Positions 45,566-55,100 of a DNA stretch of 64,000 nt are shown here, piece after piece (position 1 is the stretch's first letter; the number at the start of each line of letters is the position of its first letter). This DNA comes from Aureibaculum flavum (lineage in GTDB: Bacteria; Bacteroidota; Bacteroidia; Flavobacteriales; Flavobacteriaceae): the NCBI RefSeq assembly GCF_016406085.1, contig NZ_JAEHFJ010000003.1, positions 188,288-252,287 on the forward strand. The letters are read 5' to 3'. The translations under genes were made by a program, and so were the position numbers. The notes below the pieces were generated by a model that had not been told where the DNA came from, ran no database searches, and worked only from the letters and a program-made list of their open reading frames with translations.

Positions 45566-46309
45566 TTAGTGTGATAAAAAACCTAGTAATTCATCTTTCT
45601 TAGAACGTGATACGGGTACAGTTATTCCGTTTTCTAAAACCAAATATTGTCCGTCACTTTTTACAAATTCTTTAATATAATTAGTATTGACCAAATATGA
45701 ATTATGCACTCTAAAAAAAGTATTGTTATTAATAATGGTTTCTACTTCCTTTATTTTTTTTGAAAGCATTTCTTTAGCACCATTAGTAAAGTAGATTTCG
45801 CAATAATTGCCATCTGCTTTGCAATAAAAAATATCTTCTGGGCTAACAAATAAGGTTTTACCTGCAAGTGGCAAAGCTATTCTAGATTGGTTAGCATTCG
45901 CCATAAAGTTTTTTAATACCATCTTTAACTCATTACCTAAAACGTTTTTATCCTTGTTCACTTTTATCTTAGAAACTGACTTAATTAAATCATCTGAATC
46001 AATGGGTTTGAGTAAATAATCTATCGCACTTTCTTTAAAAGCTTTTATAGCATAATTATCAAAAGCAGTGGTAATTATAAGGTCAAAATTTCTAAAAGTT
46101 AAGTTTTGTAACAATTGAAAACCATCCATTTCTGGCATTTCAATATCTAAAAAAACACAATCAGGTTTTATATAGTTTATGGCAGAAATAGCTTCTATAG
46201 GGTCTGTAAAACTTTCGCATATTTCTATGCCCTTACAAAAAGTTTCTATTTCCCATTGAAGGCTTTTTATAGCACTTAGTTCATCATCTACAATTATCGC
46301 TTTTATCAT
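45566..46309 (-). CDS. LytTR-family response regulator
   Basis: This 247-residue regulator has a receiver domain (Asp8-Asp9, phosphoacceptor Asp55 in VFLDIEMPEMDGF, Lys in YLLKPID) and a C-terminal LytTR DNA-binding domain (FVSPEDIFYCKADGNYCEIYF, TFFRVHNSYLVNTNYIKEFV, VPVSRSKKDELLGFL). LytTR regulators bind direct repeats about 21 bp apart. It is the only regulator gene beside three kinases and is divergent from the secreted-protein cluster whose promoters carry 21-bp-spaced repeats. Confidence 0.94.
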   Translation of the reverse strand: MIKAIIVDDELSAIKSLQWEIETFCKGIEICESFTDPIEAISAINYIKPDCVFLDIEMPEMDGFQLLQNLTFRNFDLIITTAFDNYAIKAFKESAIDYLLKPIDSDDLIKSVSKIKVNKDKNVLGNELKMVLKNFMANANQSRIALPLAGKTLFVSPEDIFYCKADGNYCEIYFTNGAKEMLSKKIKEVETIINNNTFFRVHNSYLVNTNYIKEFVKSDGQYLVLENGITVPVSRSKKDELLGFLSH

Positions 46310-46388
46310 TTGTTTTGGGTTTGATTGATAAATATAATTGTATCACCTCCGTTATTAATCGCAAATTTCATAATCAGTTCTATAAAAA

Positions 46389-46424
46389 GTATCGTTGGTA
46401 TAAAAAACTGTATTAAGTGTAATT
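46389..46424 (+). promoter_or_regulatory. Repeat-type operator, copy A
   Basis: Two direct half-sites, GTATCGTTGGTATAA and GTATTAAGTGTAATT, start 21 bp apart (46389 and 46410). The second half-site start lies 121 bp before a TACTTTTG box at 46531, the same distance as the first half-site in copy B. The spacing fits a LytTR regulator. It is also 80-115 bp upstream of the response regulator's own ATG, so it could serve autoregulation. Confidence 0.6.
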
Positions 46425-46530
46425 ACCGTAAAAATTTATCTTAAAGTGTCAAGGTACAAAATAATATTCCGTTTATACAAAATTATACGCCTGCCATACA
46501 ATTCTCTAATTATTTTATTGACTGTGGACA

Positions 46531-46538
46531 TACTTTTG
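46531..46538 (+). promoter_or_regulatory. TAnnTTTG -7 box before the vestigial gene
   Basis: TACTTTTG, a perfect consensus match, in a context (CATACTTTTG) shared with the box at 55459. It lies 30 bp before the ATG at 46561. Confidence 0.5.
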
Positions 46539-46560
46539 GTGAGAATTAATTAAAAAGAAT

Positions 46561-46602
46561 ATGAAATTTATCTTTTTATGTTTTATTCTAAAAAAAGTTT
46601 AA
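46561..46602 (+). pseudogene. Vestigial signal-peptide start
   Basis: After promoter copy A, an ATG opens a 13-residue hydrophobic frame (MKFIFLCFILKKV) that ends at TAA. The beginning looks like the signal peptide of the other genes in this cluster, but no coding continues. I read it as the leftover of a deleted exported-protein gene; a tiny leader peptide is the alternative. Confidence 0.4.
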
Positions 46603-46750
46603 TTATAGCTATGCATTTTTAAAGTTGACAATAGAACTAATGCCTCTAGAAACAATAAAAACAACTTTCATTCTTCCATATAAAACAATGAAATTGGTTT
46701 TGATTTCAATATCACAGCATCGCTTTCAACTTAAAAATAACTAATCCATT

Positions 46751-46786
46751 GTATAAATGGTAAAAAAAACTGTATGCGTGGTAAAA
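46751..46786 (+). promoter_or_regulatory. Repeat-type operator, copy B
   Basis: Direct half-sites GTATAAATGGTAAAA (46751) and GTATGCGTGGTAAAA (46772) are 21 bp apart and agree at 12 of 15 positions. The TAGATTTG box at 46872 lies 121 bp after the first half-site start. This drives the DUF4412/hemopexin gene set. A matching arrangement precedes the gene at 55484. Confidence 0.65.
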
Positions 46787-46871
46787 GGATGCTTTTTACA
46801 CCACATAATTACATTTATACAATATTCACTACAAACTATAAAGTTCTAAACTTAACTGCTCTTTTCTCTTT

Positions 46872-46879
46872 TAGATTTG
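46872..46879 (+). promoter_or_regulatory. TAnnTTTG -7 box of the DUF4412 gene
   Basis: TAGATTTG, a perfect match, 33 bp before the ATG at 46905. No TTG is found at -33, which fits an activator-dependent promoter. Confidence 0.55.
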
Positions 46880-46904
46880 TAATAGAAATAAAAAACATTT
46901 TGTT

Positions 46905-47858
46905 ATGAAATCGATTAAAACATTAACACTATTACTAACCTTTTTTATAATTAGCACCAATAGTGAAGCTCAATTTTGGAAAAAATTAGGTAAAAAAGTA
47001 GAAGAAGCAGCAAAAGAAACTGTCAATAGAAAAGCTGAAGAAAAAGCATCAGAAAAAACAGAACAGGCAATAGATAGCCTATTTAATGTTGATAAAAAAA
47101 TAAAGAGAAAAAAGAAAAAAAAGAACCAAAACCCTAATTCTACGAATGAGTCTGAAGAAGCGAGCGTAAATGAAAACATACTCGAAGATTATTTACAGCA
47201 AGATGAGGACATTGACTTACCTGAATCATATTCCTTTGATTGGAAATATGTAATGAAAATAGAATCTGAAGCTACTAAAAAGAAGCAAAAAGAAATAGGT
47301 GATATGAACTTTACATATTTACTTAGTACCCAGTCCACCGCTTTTGCTACTCAGTTTGATATGGGTAATAAAGGCAAGGGCATGTCTAATACATTAATGG
47401 TAATGGACCTTACTGCTGGTATAAACTTTACCCTTATGGAAATTAATGGCGAAAAAGTAATTCAAAAAATGCCTTCTATGGCCAATATGTCCAGTGAGAA
47501 TAATGAAACTGAAAACAATCTAGACAATACCACTATCAAAAAAATAGGAACTAAAGTAATATTAGGATATACCTGTCAAGGTTTTGAAATACAACTAGAA
47601 GAAGGTATTAGCAGAGTTTACATAAACCCAAATGCCCCTGTAAGTTTTAACCATAGCGGAGATTCAAAATTTGCACCTAAAGGGTTTAAGCAAGAATGGC
47701 TAAACGAGTTTAAGAATGGACTAATGATGGAAATGACTTTTACCAGTTCTAATAAACCAAAGAACAATATGAAAATGACTTGTATAGAATTAGTAAAAGA
47801 ACCCACTACTATTTATTTAAATGAATACAAATCTCTTATGGAAATGGGCAGGGAATAA
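46905..47858 (+). CDS. Exported DUF4412 protein
   Basis: This 317-residue protein has a signal peptide (to about residue 22, NSEA-QF), a strongly basic region (about 23-85, ending in KIKRKKKKKN), then a DUF4412-type beta domain (about 105-310: YVMKIESEATKKKQKEIGDM, LGYTCQGFEIQ). DUF4412 proteins are exported proteins of unknown function in Bacteroidetes. It is the first gene after promoter copy B. A 14-codon copy of its 3' end has been carried to 49276-49317 by a tandem duplication. Confidence 0.8.
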   Translation: MKSIKTLTLLLTFFIISTNSEAQFWKKLGKKVEEAAKETVNRKAEEKASEKTEQAIDSLFNVDKKIKRKKKKKNQNPNSTNESEEASVNENILEDYLQQDEDIDLPESYSFDWKYVMKIESEATKKKQKEIGDMNFTYLLSTQSTAFATQFDMGNKGKGMSNTLMVMDLTAGINFTLMEINGEKVIQKMPSMANMSSENNETENNLDNTTIKKIGTKVILGYTCQGFEIQLEEGISRVYINPNAPVSFNHSGDSKFAPKGFKQEWLNEFKNGLMMEMTFTSSNKPKNNMKMTCIELVKEPTTIYLNEYKSLMEMGRE

Positions 47859-48577
47859 TTAGGCTAAACAAAAATCTATTACTTAAAAATAAAATTATGA
47901 AAAAGCAAATAAAATTAACAATACTACTAAGCTTAGTTGTAGTATTTATGTCATTTACTAGTGATACAAAAGAGGATAAAATAAAGACTACAACAGTGAC
48001 AGCAAATTTTGGACAATTAAAAGCTGCATTAAAAACCTCAACAGGCAAAGCCTATTTCTTTACAGATAAAAACTACTATAGGCATAACCTGTCTACAAAT
48101 AAATTAGAAAAAAGTGCTGTTATTAATGGCAATTTTAAAGGCTTGGCTAATAGCATTGATGCTGCCTTATTACACACCAATGGTAAAGGTTACTTTTTTA
48201 AAGGCAGTACCTATTACCGATATAATTTTAGCACTAGCAAAGTTGATAAAACGGGCAAGATAGGTATAGATGGTTGGAAAGGTATGCCTAGTAACATAGA
48301 CGCTGCAGTTGTGCATACAAATGGCAAAGCATACTTTTTTAAAGGCAGTACCTATTACCGTTACAATAGCTCAACGAATAAAATGGACAAAAAAGCCGCT
48401 ATCAGTGCAAGCTGGAAAGGTGTACCCAATAATGTAGATGCTGCTTTACGGCATACCAATGGTAAAATCTACTTTTTTAAAGGGAATACCTATTACCGTT
48501 ATAATATTGGTGCAAAAAAAGTGGACAAAACAGGTACTATTGGTAAAGATGGTTGGAGAGGGCTTTCGTTTGCTGAA
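47817..48577 (+). repeat. Tandem duplication, left copy
   Basis: This segment, from the last 14 codons of the DUF4412 gene through the propeller half of the first hemopexin gene, is repeated at 49276-50036 (offset 1459 bp) with roughly a dozen base differences seen by eye over the coding part. The similarity drops sharply after GLSFAE. Confidence 0.8.
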
Positions 48578-49252
48578 TCAACAAGTAATACCACTGCTTC
48601 TACAAAAAACAACATCCGTTTAAAAGTAACCCTAACCCGTATTAAATCAATACAGGCAAGAGATAGCGATGATATTGCGGATTTCGAATTTGATCAAAAA
48701 GTAGATTATAACACCAAGGGAAATCAAACACTTGTAATTGAAAAGAAAATTAAAGTAGGTAAAAACATAATAAACACAGATGAGGAATACAGTACTATTA
48801 TTAATATGATGGGGCTTTCTCATCACCTTCATGTTAGAGAAGGAGATGAAAACCATTTTATTAACAACTCTTTGGTTTATGAAATTACACCTCAAGAAAT
48901 AATTGATAAACGTGCTGAATTTAAGATAAAGACTGTTCTTTCAGAAATTAGCATTGGTTTTGGAATTTATGGCGAATATGATGAAAAAAAGATAGCTAAG
49001 TTTAACAAAAACGATATTGAAGTAAGTATTTACGAAGTATTGGACTATCTACAAAACCCAAATAGCAGTAAATATGGCGGTAACTATTTTAAAGATAGTA
49101 GGGGTGGTAAAATGCACGAATATGGTGCTTTTGGTGATGTAATGTGGATGAAAAAAGGATCTAACAATTCTTTAATAGGGCATTTAGAATTTGGTGACAA
49201 TAAAAAAGAAACCTATGTACGTCTGTATTACCGTTTTGAGTTGGTTGATTAA
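47897..49252 (+). CDS. Hemopexin-repeat secreted protein, copy 1
   Basis: This 451-residue protein has a signal peptide (to about SFTSDT), four hemopexin-type repeats (about 36-225; each with an (A/S)AL.HTNGK.YFFKG..YYRYN core and a GWKG/SWKG turn), enough for one four-bladed hemopexin propeller, and a C-terminal domain of ~220 residues I do not recognise (starts IRLKVTLTRIKSIQARDSDD, ends RLYYRFELVD). The propeller may bind a ligand or matrix partner. It is near-identical in its propeller half to the next gene. Confidence 0.82.
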   Translation: MKKQIKLTILLSLVVVFMSFTSDTKEDKIKTTTVTANFGQLKAALKTSTGKAYFFTDKNYYRHNLSTNKLEKSAVINGNFKGLANSIDAALLHTNGKGYFFKGSTYYRYNFSTSKVDKTGKIGIDGWKGMPSNIDAAVVHTNGKAYFFKGSTYYRYNSSTNKMDKKAAISASWKGVPNNVDAALRHTNGKIYFFKGNTYYRYNIGAKKVDKTGTIGKDGWRGLSFAESTSNTTASTKNNIRLKVTLTRIKSIQARDSDDIADFEFDQKVDYNTKGNQTLVIEKKIKVGKNIINTDEEYSTIINMMGLSHHLHVREGDENHFINNSLVYEITPQEIIDKRAEFKIKTVLSEISIGFGIYGEYDEKKIAKFNKNDIEVSIYEVLDYLQNPNSSKYGGNYFKDSRGGKMHEYGAFGDVMWMKKGSNNSLIGHLEFGDNKKETYVRLYYRFELVD

Positions 49253-49275
49253 ATATAAGACCCTTTACTGTAAAC

Positions 49276-50036
49276 TTAAATAAATACAAATCTCTTATGG
49301 AAATGGGCAGGGAATAATTAGCCAAATCAAAAATCTATTTCTTAAAAACAAAATTATGAAAAAGCAAATAAAATTAGCAATACTACTAAGCTTAGTTGTA
49401 GTATTTATGTCATTTACTAGTGATACAAAAGAGGATAAATTAAAGACTACAAAATTGACAGCAAATTTTGGACAATTAAAAGCTGCATTAAAAACCTCAA
49501 CAGGCAAGGCCTATTTCTTTACAGATAAAAACTATTATAGGCATAACCTGTCTACAAATAAATTAGAAAAAAGTGCTGTTATTAATGGCAATTTTAAAGG
49601 CTTGGCTAATGGCATTGATGCTGCCTTATTACACACCAATGGTAAAGGTTACTTTTTTAAAGGCAGTACCTATTACCGATATAATTTTAGCACTAGCAAA
49701 GTCGATAAAACGGGCAAGATAGGTATAGATGGTTGGAAAGGTATGCCTAGTAACATAGACGCTGCAGTTGTGCATACAAATGGCAAAGCATACTTTTTTA
49801 AAGGCAGTACCTATTACCGTTACAATAGCTCAACGAATAAAATGGACAAAAAAGCCGCTATCAGTGCAAGCTGGAAAGGTGTACCCAATAATGTAGATGC
49901 TGCTTTATGGCATACCAATGGTAAAATCTACTTTTTTAAAGGAAATACCTATTACCGTTATAATATTGGTGCAAAAAAAGTGGACAAAACAGGTACTATT
50001 GGTAAAGATGGTTGGAAAGGGCTTTCGTTTGCTGAA
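49276..50036 (+). repeat. Tandem duplication, right copy
   Basis: Second copy of 47817-48577. It begins with a 14-codon fossil (49276-49317) of the DUF4412 gene's end (encoding LNKYKSLMEMGRE and a stop), which marks the duplication's left boundary to the base. Confidence 0.8.
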
Positions 50037-50744
50037 AAAGCAAATAATGTTCCTTCTTCTACAAAAGATAACATACGCCTAAAAATAACCTTAACACGTA
50101 TTAAATCTATACAAGCTAGAGATAGTGATAATATAGCCGACTTTGTTCTTGAGCAAAAAATTCATTACACAACTAAAGGAAAACAAAAACTTGCAATTAA
50201 AAAGAAAATTAATGTAGGTAAAAACATTATAAATACAGGAGAATCATACCACGTCAAAGACGAATCCAGTTCTATTTTTAATGCTTGGCAGACACATGTT
50301 AGAGAAGGGGATGAAAACCATTTTATTAACAACTCTCTGGTTTATGAAATTACGCCTGAAGAAATAAAAGATAAATATGCAGAATTTCAGTTCTACACTA
50401 ATCTAGGGGAGAATGATGGCTCAAACGATAATTGGTTTACAAAAAATATTTTCAAACTTTTTCAAGATCATACTTATAAAATAAAAACTATTGCTTCACA
50501 ACACCTTATAGACGTAAAAATTCATGAAGTCATAGACTACCTTCAAAACCCAACAAGCAGCAAATATGATAAAAGCTATTTTAAAGGCGGCAGAAATGGT
50601 GATATGCATGAATATGGTGCTTTTGGTGATGTCATGTGGTTTAAAAAAGGGTCTAACAACTCTTTAATTGGTCATTTAGAATATGGTGCTAATAATAAGG
50701 AAACTTATGTACGTCTGTATTACCGTTTTGAATTGGTTTACTAA
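49356..50744 (+). CDS. Hemopexin-repeat secreted protein, copy 2
   Basis: This 462-residue protein has the same signal peptide and four hemopexin repeats as copy 1, with about 98% identical DNA there. From residue ~228 the C-terminal domain diverges strongly, with many synonymous and non-synonymous changes and an insertion (about 365-380), while still ending RLYYRFELVY. The contrast shows that the propeller half was homogenised or copied recently while the tail is old. Confidence 0.82.
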   Translation: MKKQIKLAILLSLVVVFMSFTSDTKEDKLKTTKLTANFGQLKAALKTSTGKAYFFTDKNYYRHNLSTNKLEKSAVINGNFKGLANGIDAALLHTNGKGYFFKGSTYYRYNFSTSKVDKTGKIGIDGWKGMPSNIDAAVVHTNGKAYFFKGSTYYRYNSSTNKMDKKAAISASWKGVPNNVDAALWHTNGKIYFFKGNTYYRYNIGAKKVDKTGTIGKDGWKGLSFAEKANNVPSSTKDNIRLKITLTRIKSIQARDSDNIADFVLEQKIHYTTKGKQKLAIKKKINVGKNIINTGESYHVKDESSSIFNAWQTHVREGDENHFINNSLVYEITPEEIKDKYAEFQFYTNLGENDGSNDNWFTKNIFKLFQDHTYKIKTIASQHLIDVKIHEVIDYLQNPTSSKYDKSYFKGGRNGDMHEYGAFGDVMWFKKGSNNSLIGHLEYGANNKETYVRLYYRFELVY

Positions 50745-50850
50745 AACATCTTCAATTTTTACCTTTATAAACAACTGTCTTTATTAAAACAACACTAAAG
50801 CAGAATCTTAACCTTTCAAAAATAAATCTCAATTTAAATACAATACCATT

Positions 50851-51198
50851 ATGAAAAATTTAAAAAAAATTAACAAATTACTATTAATAACAGGCATCCT
50901 TACCTTAGGTTTTTTAATAAGTAGTTGTGACCCAACTGATGTTTTGAAACTCGATAATAATTGTGAGAACAATTGGACTACAGAAGTTCAAGATGAACTG
51001 ACTGCGTATGGTAATGCCATATCAGCGTACAGTACTGATCCTACACCAGAAAATTGTAATGATTTAAAAAAAGCAGGTAATAACTATATCGATGCTCTAA
51101 AAGATGTTGAAAAATGTGTACCTACACTTAATCAAGCTGATTGGAAAAAGGCTTTAGAAGAAAGTAAAGCCCAAATTAACGAAACCAGTTGCGAGTAA
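50851..51198 (+). CDS. Small Cys-containing lipoprotein
   Basis: This 115-residue lipoprotein has a signal peptide with lipobox (LISSC, Cys about 26) and a short helical body with four further cysteines (NNC, ENC, EKC, TSC) that may form disulfides. I do not recognise the family. It lies 106 bp after hemopexin copy 2 and 18 bp before the next gene, so it is in the same transcript unit. Confidence 0.7.
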   Translation: MKNLKKINKLLLITGILTLGFLISSCDPTDVLKLDNNCENNWTTEVQDELTAYGNAISAYSTDPTPENCNDLKKAGNNYIDALKDVEKCVPTLNQADWKKALEESKAQINETSCE

Positions 51199-51216
51199 TA
51201 ATTAAATATAAAAATC

Positions 51217-52020
51217 ATGAAAACAAAAAACACGATAGTTCTGTCATTATTCCTAATGGGAATTATAAATACATATGCCCAAATACCTACAGGCTTTAAA
51301 ACAAATAAAAATCAGCCAAAAATTTTAAAACTGATCAATGGAGGTAATCAAGGTTTTGTTTATGAAGAAACAACGACACAAGGTATAGGTAAAAAGATAT
51401 CAAAAGCAGAGATTATTTTTAAAAGTGAAGATGGCACAATTACACAAAAGGTTACTACAGATAGTTATGGTAATTATAAAATAACATTAAAACCCGCAAG
51501 GTATATTGTAGCAATAAAGCACAATGGGTATAGCTCATACACAACAGCTCCAGGTTTTACAGTAATTAATAAAAAATTTAGAACATTTAACATTCCATTA
51601 AAAAAACTACTGAAACATCCCTTAAAGAAAGAAACCAATACAATTATAGCCGTTTTTAATCAAAAAAGTGGTGAATTAATCGAAGTACTAAATGATAATA
51701 AAAAAAATAAAATAGGTTTATCAAAACGTAATAAAAACACCATTATGTTCTATGGAAAAAGTAACCACAAACTAGACCCTAAAAAAATCTCTAGTGGCAC
51801 TACAATTAGTTTTGCTATAGAGCAACCAATCGTTCTTGGAGACCAGTCTCTTCCAGGCGATATGTTTCTACCTGGTGATATGTTTAGCCCTGGGGATGAC
51901 TTTATTCCTGGAGATCAATTTAATCTTGGAGATCAGTTTAATCTATACAACACTAAATTTAAGGTTGTCAGTAAAACAAAAAAAGAAATAAGAATTATTG
52001 CTCTTCCTAGTTTCAAGTAA
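51217..52020 (+). CDS. Secreted protein with carboxypeptidase-regulatory-like domain and GD repeats
   Basis: This 267-residue protein has a signal peptide (to TYAQ), a beta domain resembling the carboxypeptidase regulatory fold (KISKAEIIFKSEDGTITQKV, YGNYKITLKPARYIVAIKHNGY, about 55-125), a linker and then six tandem hexapeptides xxGDxx (about residues 205-242: LPGDMF, SPGDDF, IPGDQF and relatives). The function is unknown; the Asp-rich loops could bind Ca2+, which is inferred. Confidence 0.72.
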   Translation: MKTKNTIVLSLFLMGIINTYAQIPTGFKTNKNQPKILKLINGGNQGFVYEETTTQGIGKKISKAEIIFKSEDGTITQKVTTDSYGNYKITLKPARYIVAIKHNGYSSYTTAPGFTVINKKFRTFNIPLKKLLKHPLKKETNTIIAVFNQKSGELIEVLNDNKKNKIGLSKRNKNTIMFYGKSNHKLDPKKISSGTTISFAIEQPIVLGDQSLPGDMFLPGDMFSPGDDFIPGDQFNLGDQFNLYNTKFKVVSKTKKEIRIIALPSFK

Positions 52021-52102
52021 TAAGTACAAGAGAATATTTAAAAAATTTGACCATAAAACAAAGGTATCAAATTCAATGTCTTTCGCAAAAACATAAAATG
52101 TA

Positions 52103-55100
52103 ATGAACAAAAAAGCCAAAACCGACCAAATACCCAGTAGACGTGATTTTTTTGTTAAAATTGCTCTAGCCAGCGTTGCAGTTTCATTACCTCCGTTTAT
52201 GCTTAGCAGTTGTGAAAATAAGATAGAATACCAAGGTTCTGGATTATCCCCCTTTAAAGTTTGGGAAGAAATGCTAGAAGCTTTGAAAACGAGTCCAGAT
52301 TTTCTACCCCAACGTGTAGAAGATTTAATCGTTTCTAAGGATCTAGAAGCGATGTATAATTTTGTAAAGAATGAGATTACTCTCATTCCCACAACTACAA
52401 ATGCTATTAGTAATTATGATTTGGGTAACGGGCATAAATGGGGATTGGAAGCAGTGTTGCGTTGTGGTATGGCAACGCCACGAGAAAAAGCAGATTTATT
52501 GGCTCAGATGTATACCAAAGCCGGTATTTCATCTAAAGTGGTTTATGAAAATACCGCCATTACAGAAAATGATGTGCCTTCATTTTTTAATAGACCAATA
52601 GACAGAGCTTTTAAACCAGATATTTCCAACAGTCAATTTAAACGTTGGGAAAAAGAAATGGGCGGTTCATCAAAAGAACCAAATCAAAAAGAATTGATAA
52701 AAGATTACACTGCAGATGCTAATATTTTAGGAGATAAAATCATTGAATCCATACCCAATATTGACGATTTTGGTACTGAATTTAATTTTAAATGGGACAA
52801 TAGTGCCACCCCAACCGTTGAATTCACACACAACAACAAAACACAGTATGCACATCTTTTTGACCCAAAAACGCCTTTTGGAGAAAAACATAACTCTTCA
52901 AATGGTCTAATAAGCAAAGCAAAAGCCGTTAAAGAAAATAAAGAAAAGGTAAGCTTAAAAATTACGTATCGGGATACTATTGATCATCAAATAGTAAGAG
53001 ATTTAATTCAAGGAGAATGGAATGCTACTGAACTTGTAGGCAAGCAAATACAGCTTAGTTTTTTACACGGACTAAGCTTAGAAGAGCAAGTTGTAACTTC
53101 AATAGGAAGTATGCGGGTTTTTACGCCCGCCTTAGCATTACAAGCTATTGACAAAGATTTGGAATATGTTCAAGAACGCTCTTTTATAGCCGACCCTATT
53201 ACTATAGACGGCAAAAGAATACCGATTGTAGAGGGTAAAACTTTTGGAGCCAATGGTGATGAAATTCTAGCAAAACCACAGCCACAGTTGCAAAAAGAAG
53301 TTCATAGACTGACTGTTATTCCTTCAGCATCTGGTTATCCTATTGTAAAGTTAAGTATTGATGCTAGAGATGCCGCCGATAAAATGATTGAAGGCCTTTC
53401 TGCTAGAGATTTTAAAATTACAGACAATGGTAAGCCTATAAGTGCTTTGCTTGAAAATAATCAACGTACACCAAAAATTTTAGTACTGAGTGATGGCTCG
53501 GGAAGTATGCCAGCAGCTTATGCAAAGGAAGGAATGAAAAAATTCAATGCCTCTTTAGAACAAAAAATAAAAGAGAGCTACCCTGCTGCCATAATAGATT
53601 TCTGGAAAACGCCATCTTCACTATTCACTTGGTTATTAAAAGCGTCCCAGACCAATTATGATTTAATTCTTTTTGCGACAGACGGTGATAATGATGATGA
53701 ACTCCTAGAGAAAAACCTTAAGACTTACAATTCAGGCCCACCTGCAATTATTCTGAATGTATATGATGACAGCTCTACTCGTTTGGAATCTTTTAACAAA
53801 ATGGCCGAAATAACAAACGGAATAGTCCTGAATGCAAAAAATCAAGATAAAGTATTAGATGAGATAAAGAATTATATTATAAAAATGGAATTACCGCCTT
53901 ATGTCTTTACCTATGCATCAGCAGATAAAACAAACCCGCATAACGTAGAAGTAACAATAGACAATGAACGACTAAAAGCTACAGGCAGCTATACGGTTCC
54001 CAAACTTGAAATGGAACAAAAAAATGGCATTGCTGGTGTATATCTAGAGTTAAAGGTTGGAAACAAATCACCTATTAAAAGAGTATTGGCAGGTTGGGAT
54101 CCAATTGCAGGTTATTATAGTAAGCCAGACAATACAGATGTTGCATCTATAAAAGAGTTGTTTTTAGGAGGCATTATGCTAGCAGTAGAGGGAGAAGGAC
54201 CAACAATGGCCGTAGCGTTATCAGATGTATTAAAATCAAAATTATCCAACAGAGAATGGGGTGAAGCTTATTTAGAGAACAATATTAAAAAAGCCAGCGA
54301 AGAATTAAGTAAGGGTAGCGTCCACATTCCTAGTATATTATTACCTATGCTTGCTCCTTTACAAGACCAAGTCACTGCAACATCTATAACCTATCCTACA
54401 GGATATAGAATGTGTATCCTTAAAAATATGGTAGGTCTAAACCAACCTTCTGTTTTTACGTTTGATTATTTGCCAACTTCTTTCTACGAAACAATAGCGG
54501 TGAATAAAAGTGAACGTTTTAGTATAACACTTAAGAAAACAGCACAATTAGCGGTTAGAGAAGGTTCGTTGTTTCAGGAAAGTACGTATGCCTTACTAGA
54601 AGATACGAACACTATAGATTCAAAATCTGCAAATATTGAGGGTTGGATAAAAGAAGTAATCAATAACGACAATATTGATTACCAATATTGGAATGAATAT
54701 GTATTGAGGGGCAAATATGGATATACCACAATTTTTGATAAAGGAGCAAGCTCAAAATCATTTTGGCTATTAAAAAATGGATCTGGAGAGTTATATGGAA
54801 TATTACCAGACGGGTCTGGCGGCGGCGGTGACACTTTCGAAGAGCAATTGGAAGATTTTGGTAAGGTCATCGATATACTTTTACTCGGTGCTGGTTTAGC
54901 AGGATTAGTAAATCCATCAACCGCTGTGGTTGGACTTTTGGGTAAAACATTAGTTAAATTATACGCAATTGCAAGCGAAAGTATTATTGTTATGGATACA
55001 AGAGGAATGGATGAAGAAATTATCAAAACAATGCAAAAATTAGCTTGTAATATCCGACTAGAAATTTTAAAATTTTCTTTTGGTAAAATAGGAGACGCAG

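Larger units (their letters stand above)
46310..46904 (+). other. 595-bp regulatory region between regulator and secreted cluster
   Basis: No intact gene is visible. The region holds two copies of a repeat-type operator (46389-46424 and 46751-46786), two TAnnTTTG boxes (46531-46538, 46872-46879) and a vestigial start of a gene (46561-46602), all reading to the right. The promoter of the leftward response-regulator operon must also lie here; a TATATTTA box is at 46329-46336 on the minus strand. Confidence 0.6.

Noticed and set aside
47960-50040. Regular DNA repeats in the hemopexin genes as a CRISPR-like array
   Set aside because: The repeats are in frame, about 140 bp long and encode hemopexin blades; there are no short repeats with unique spacers.
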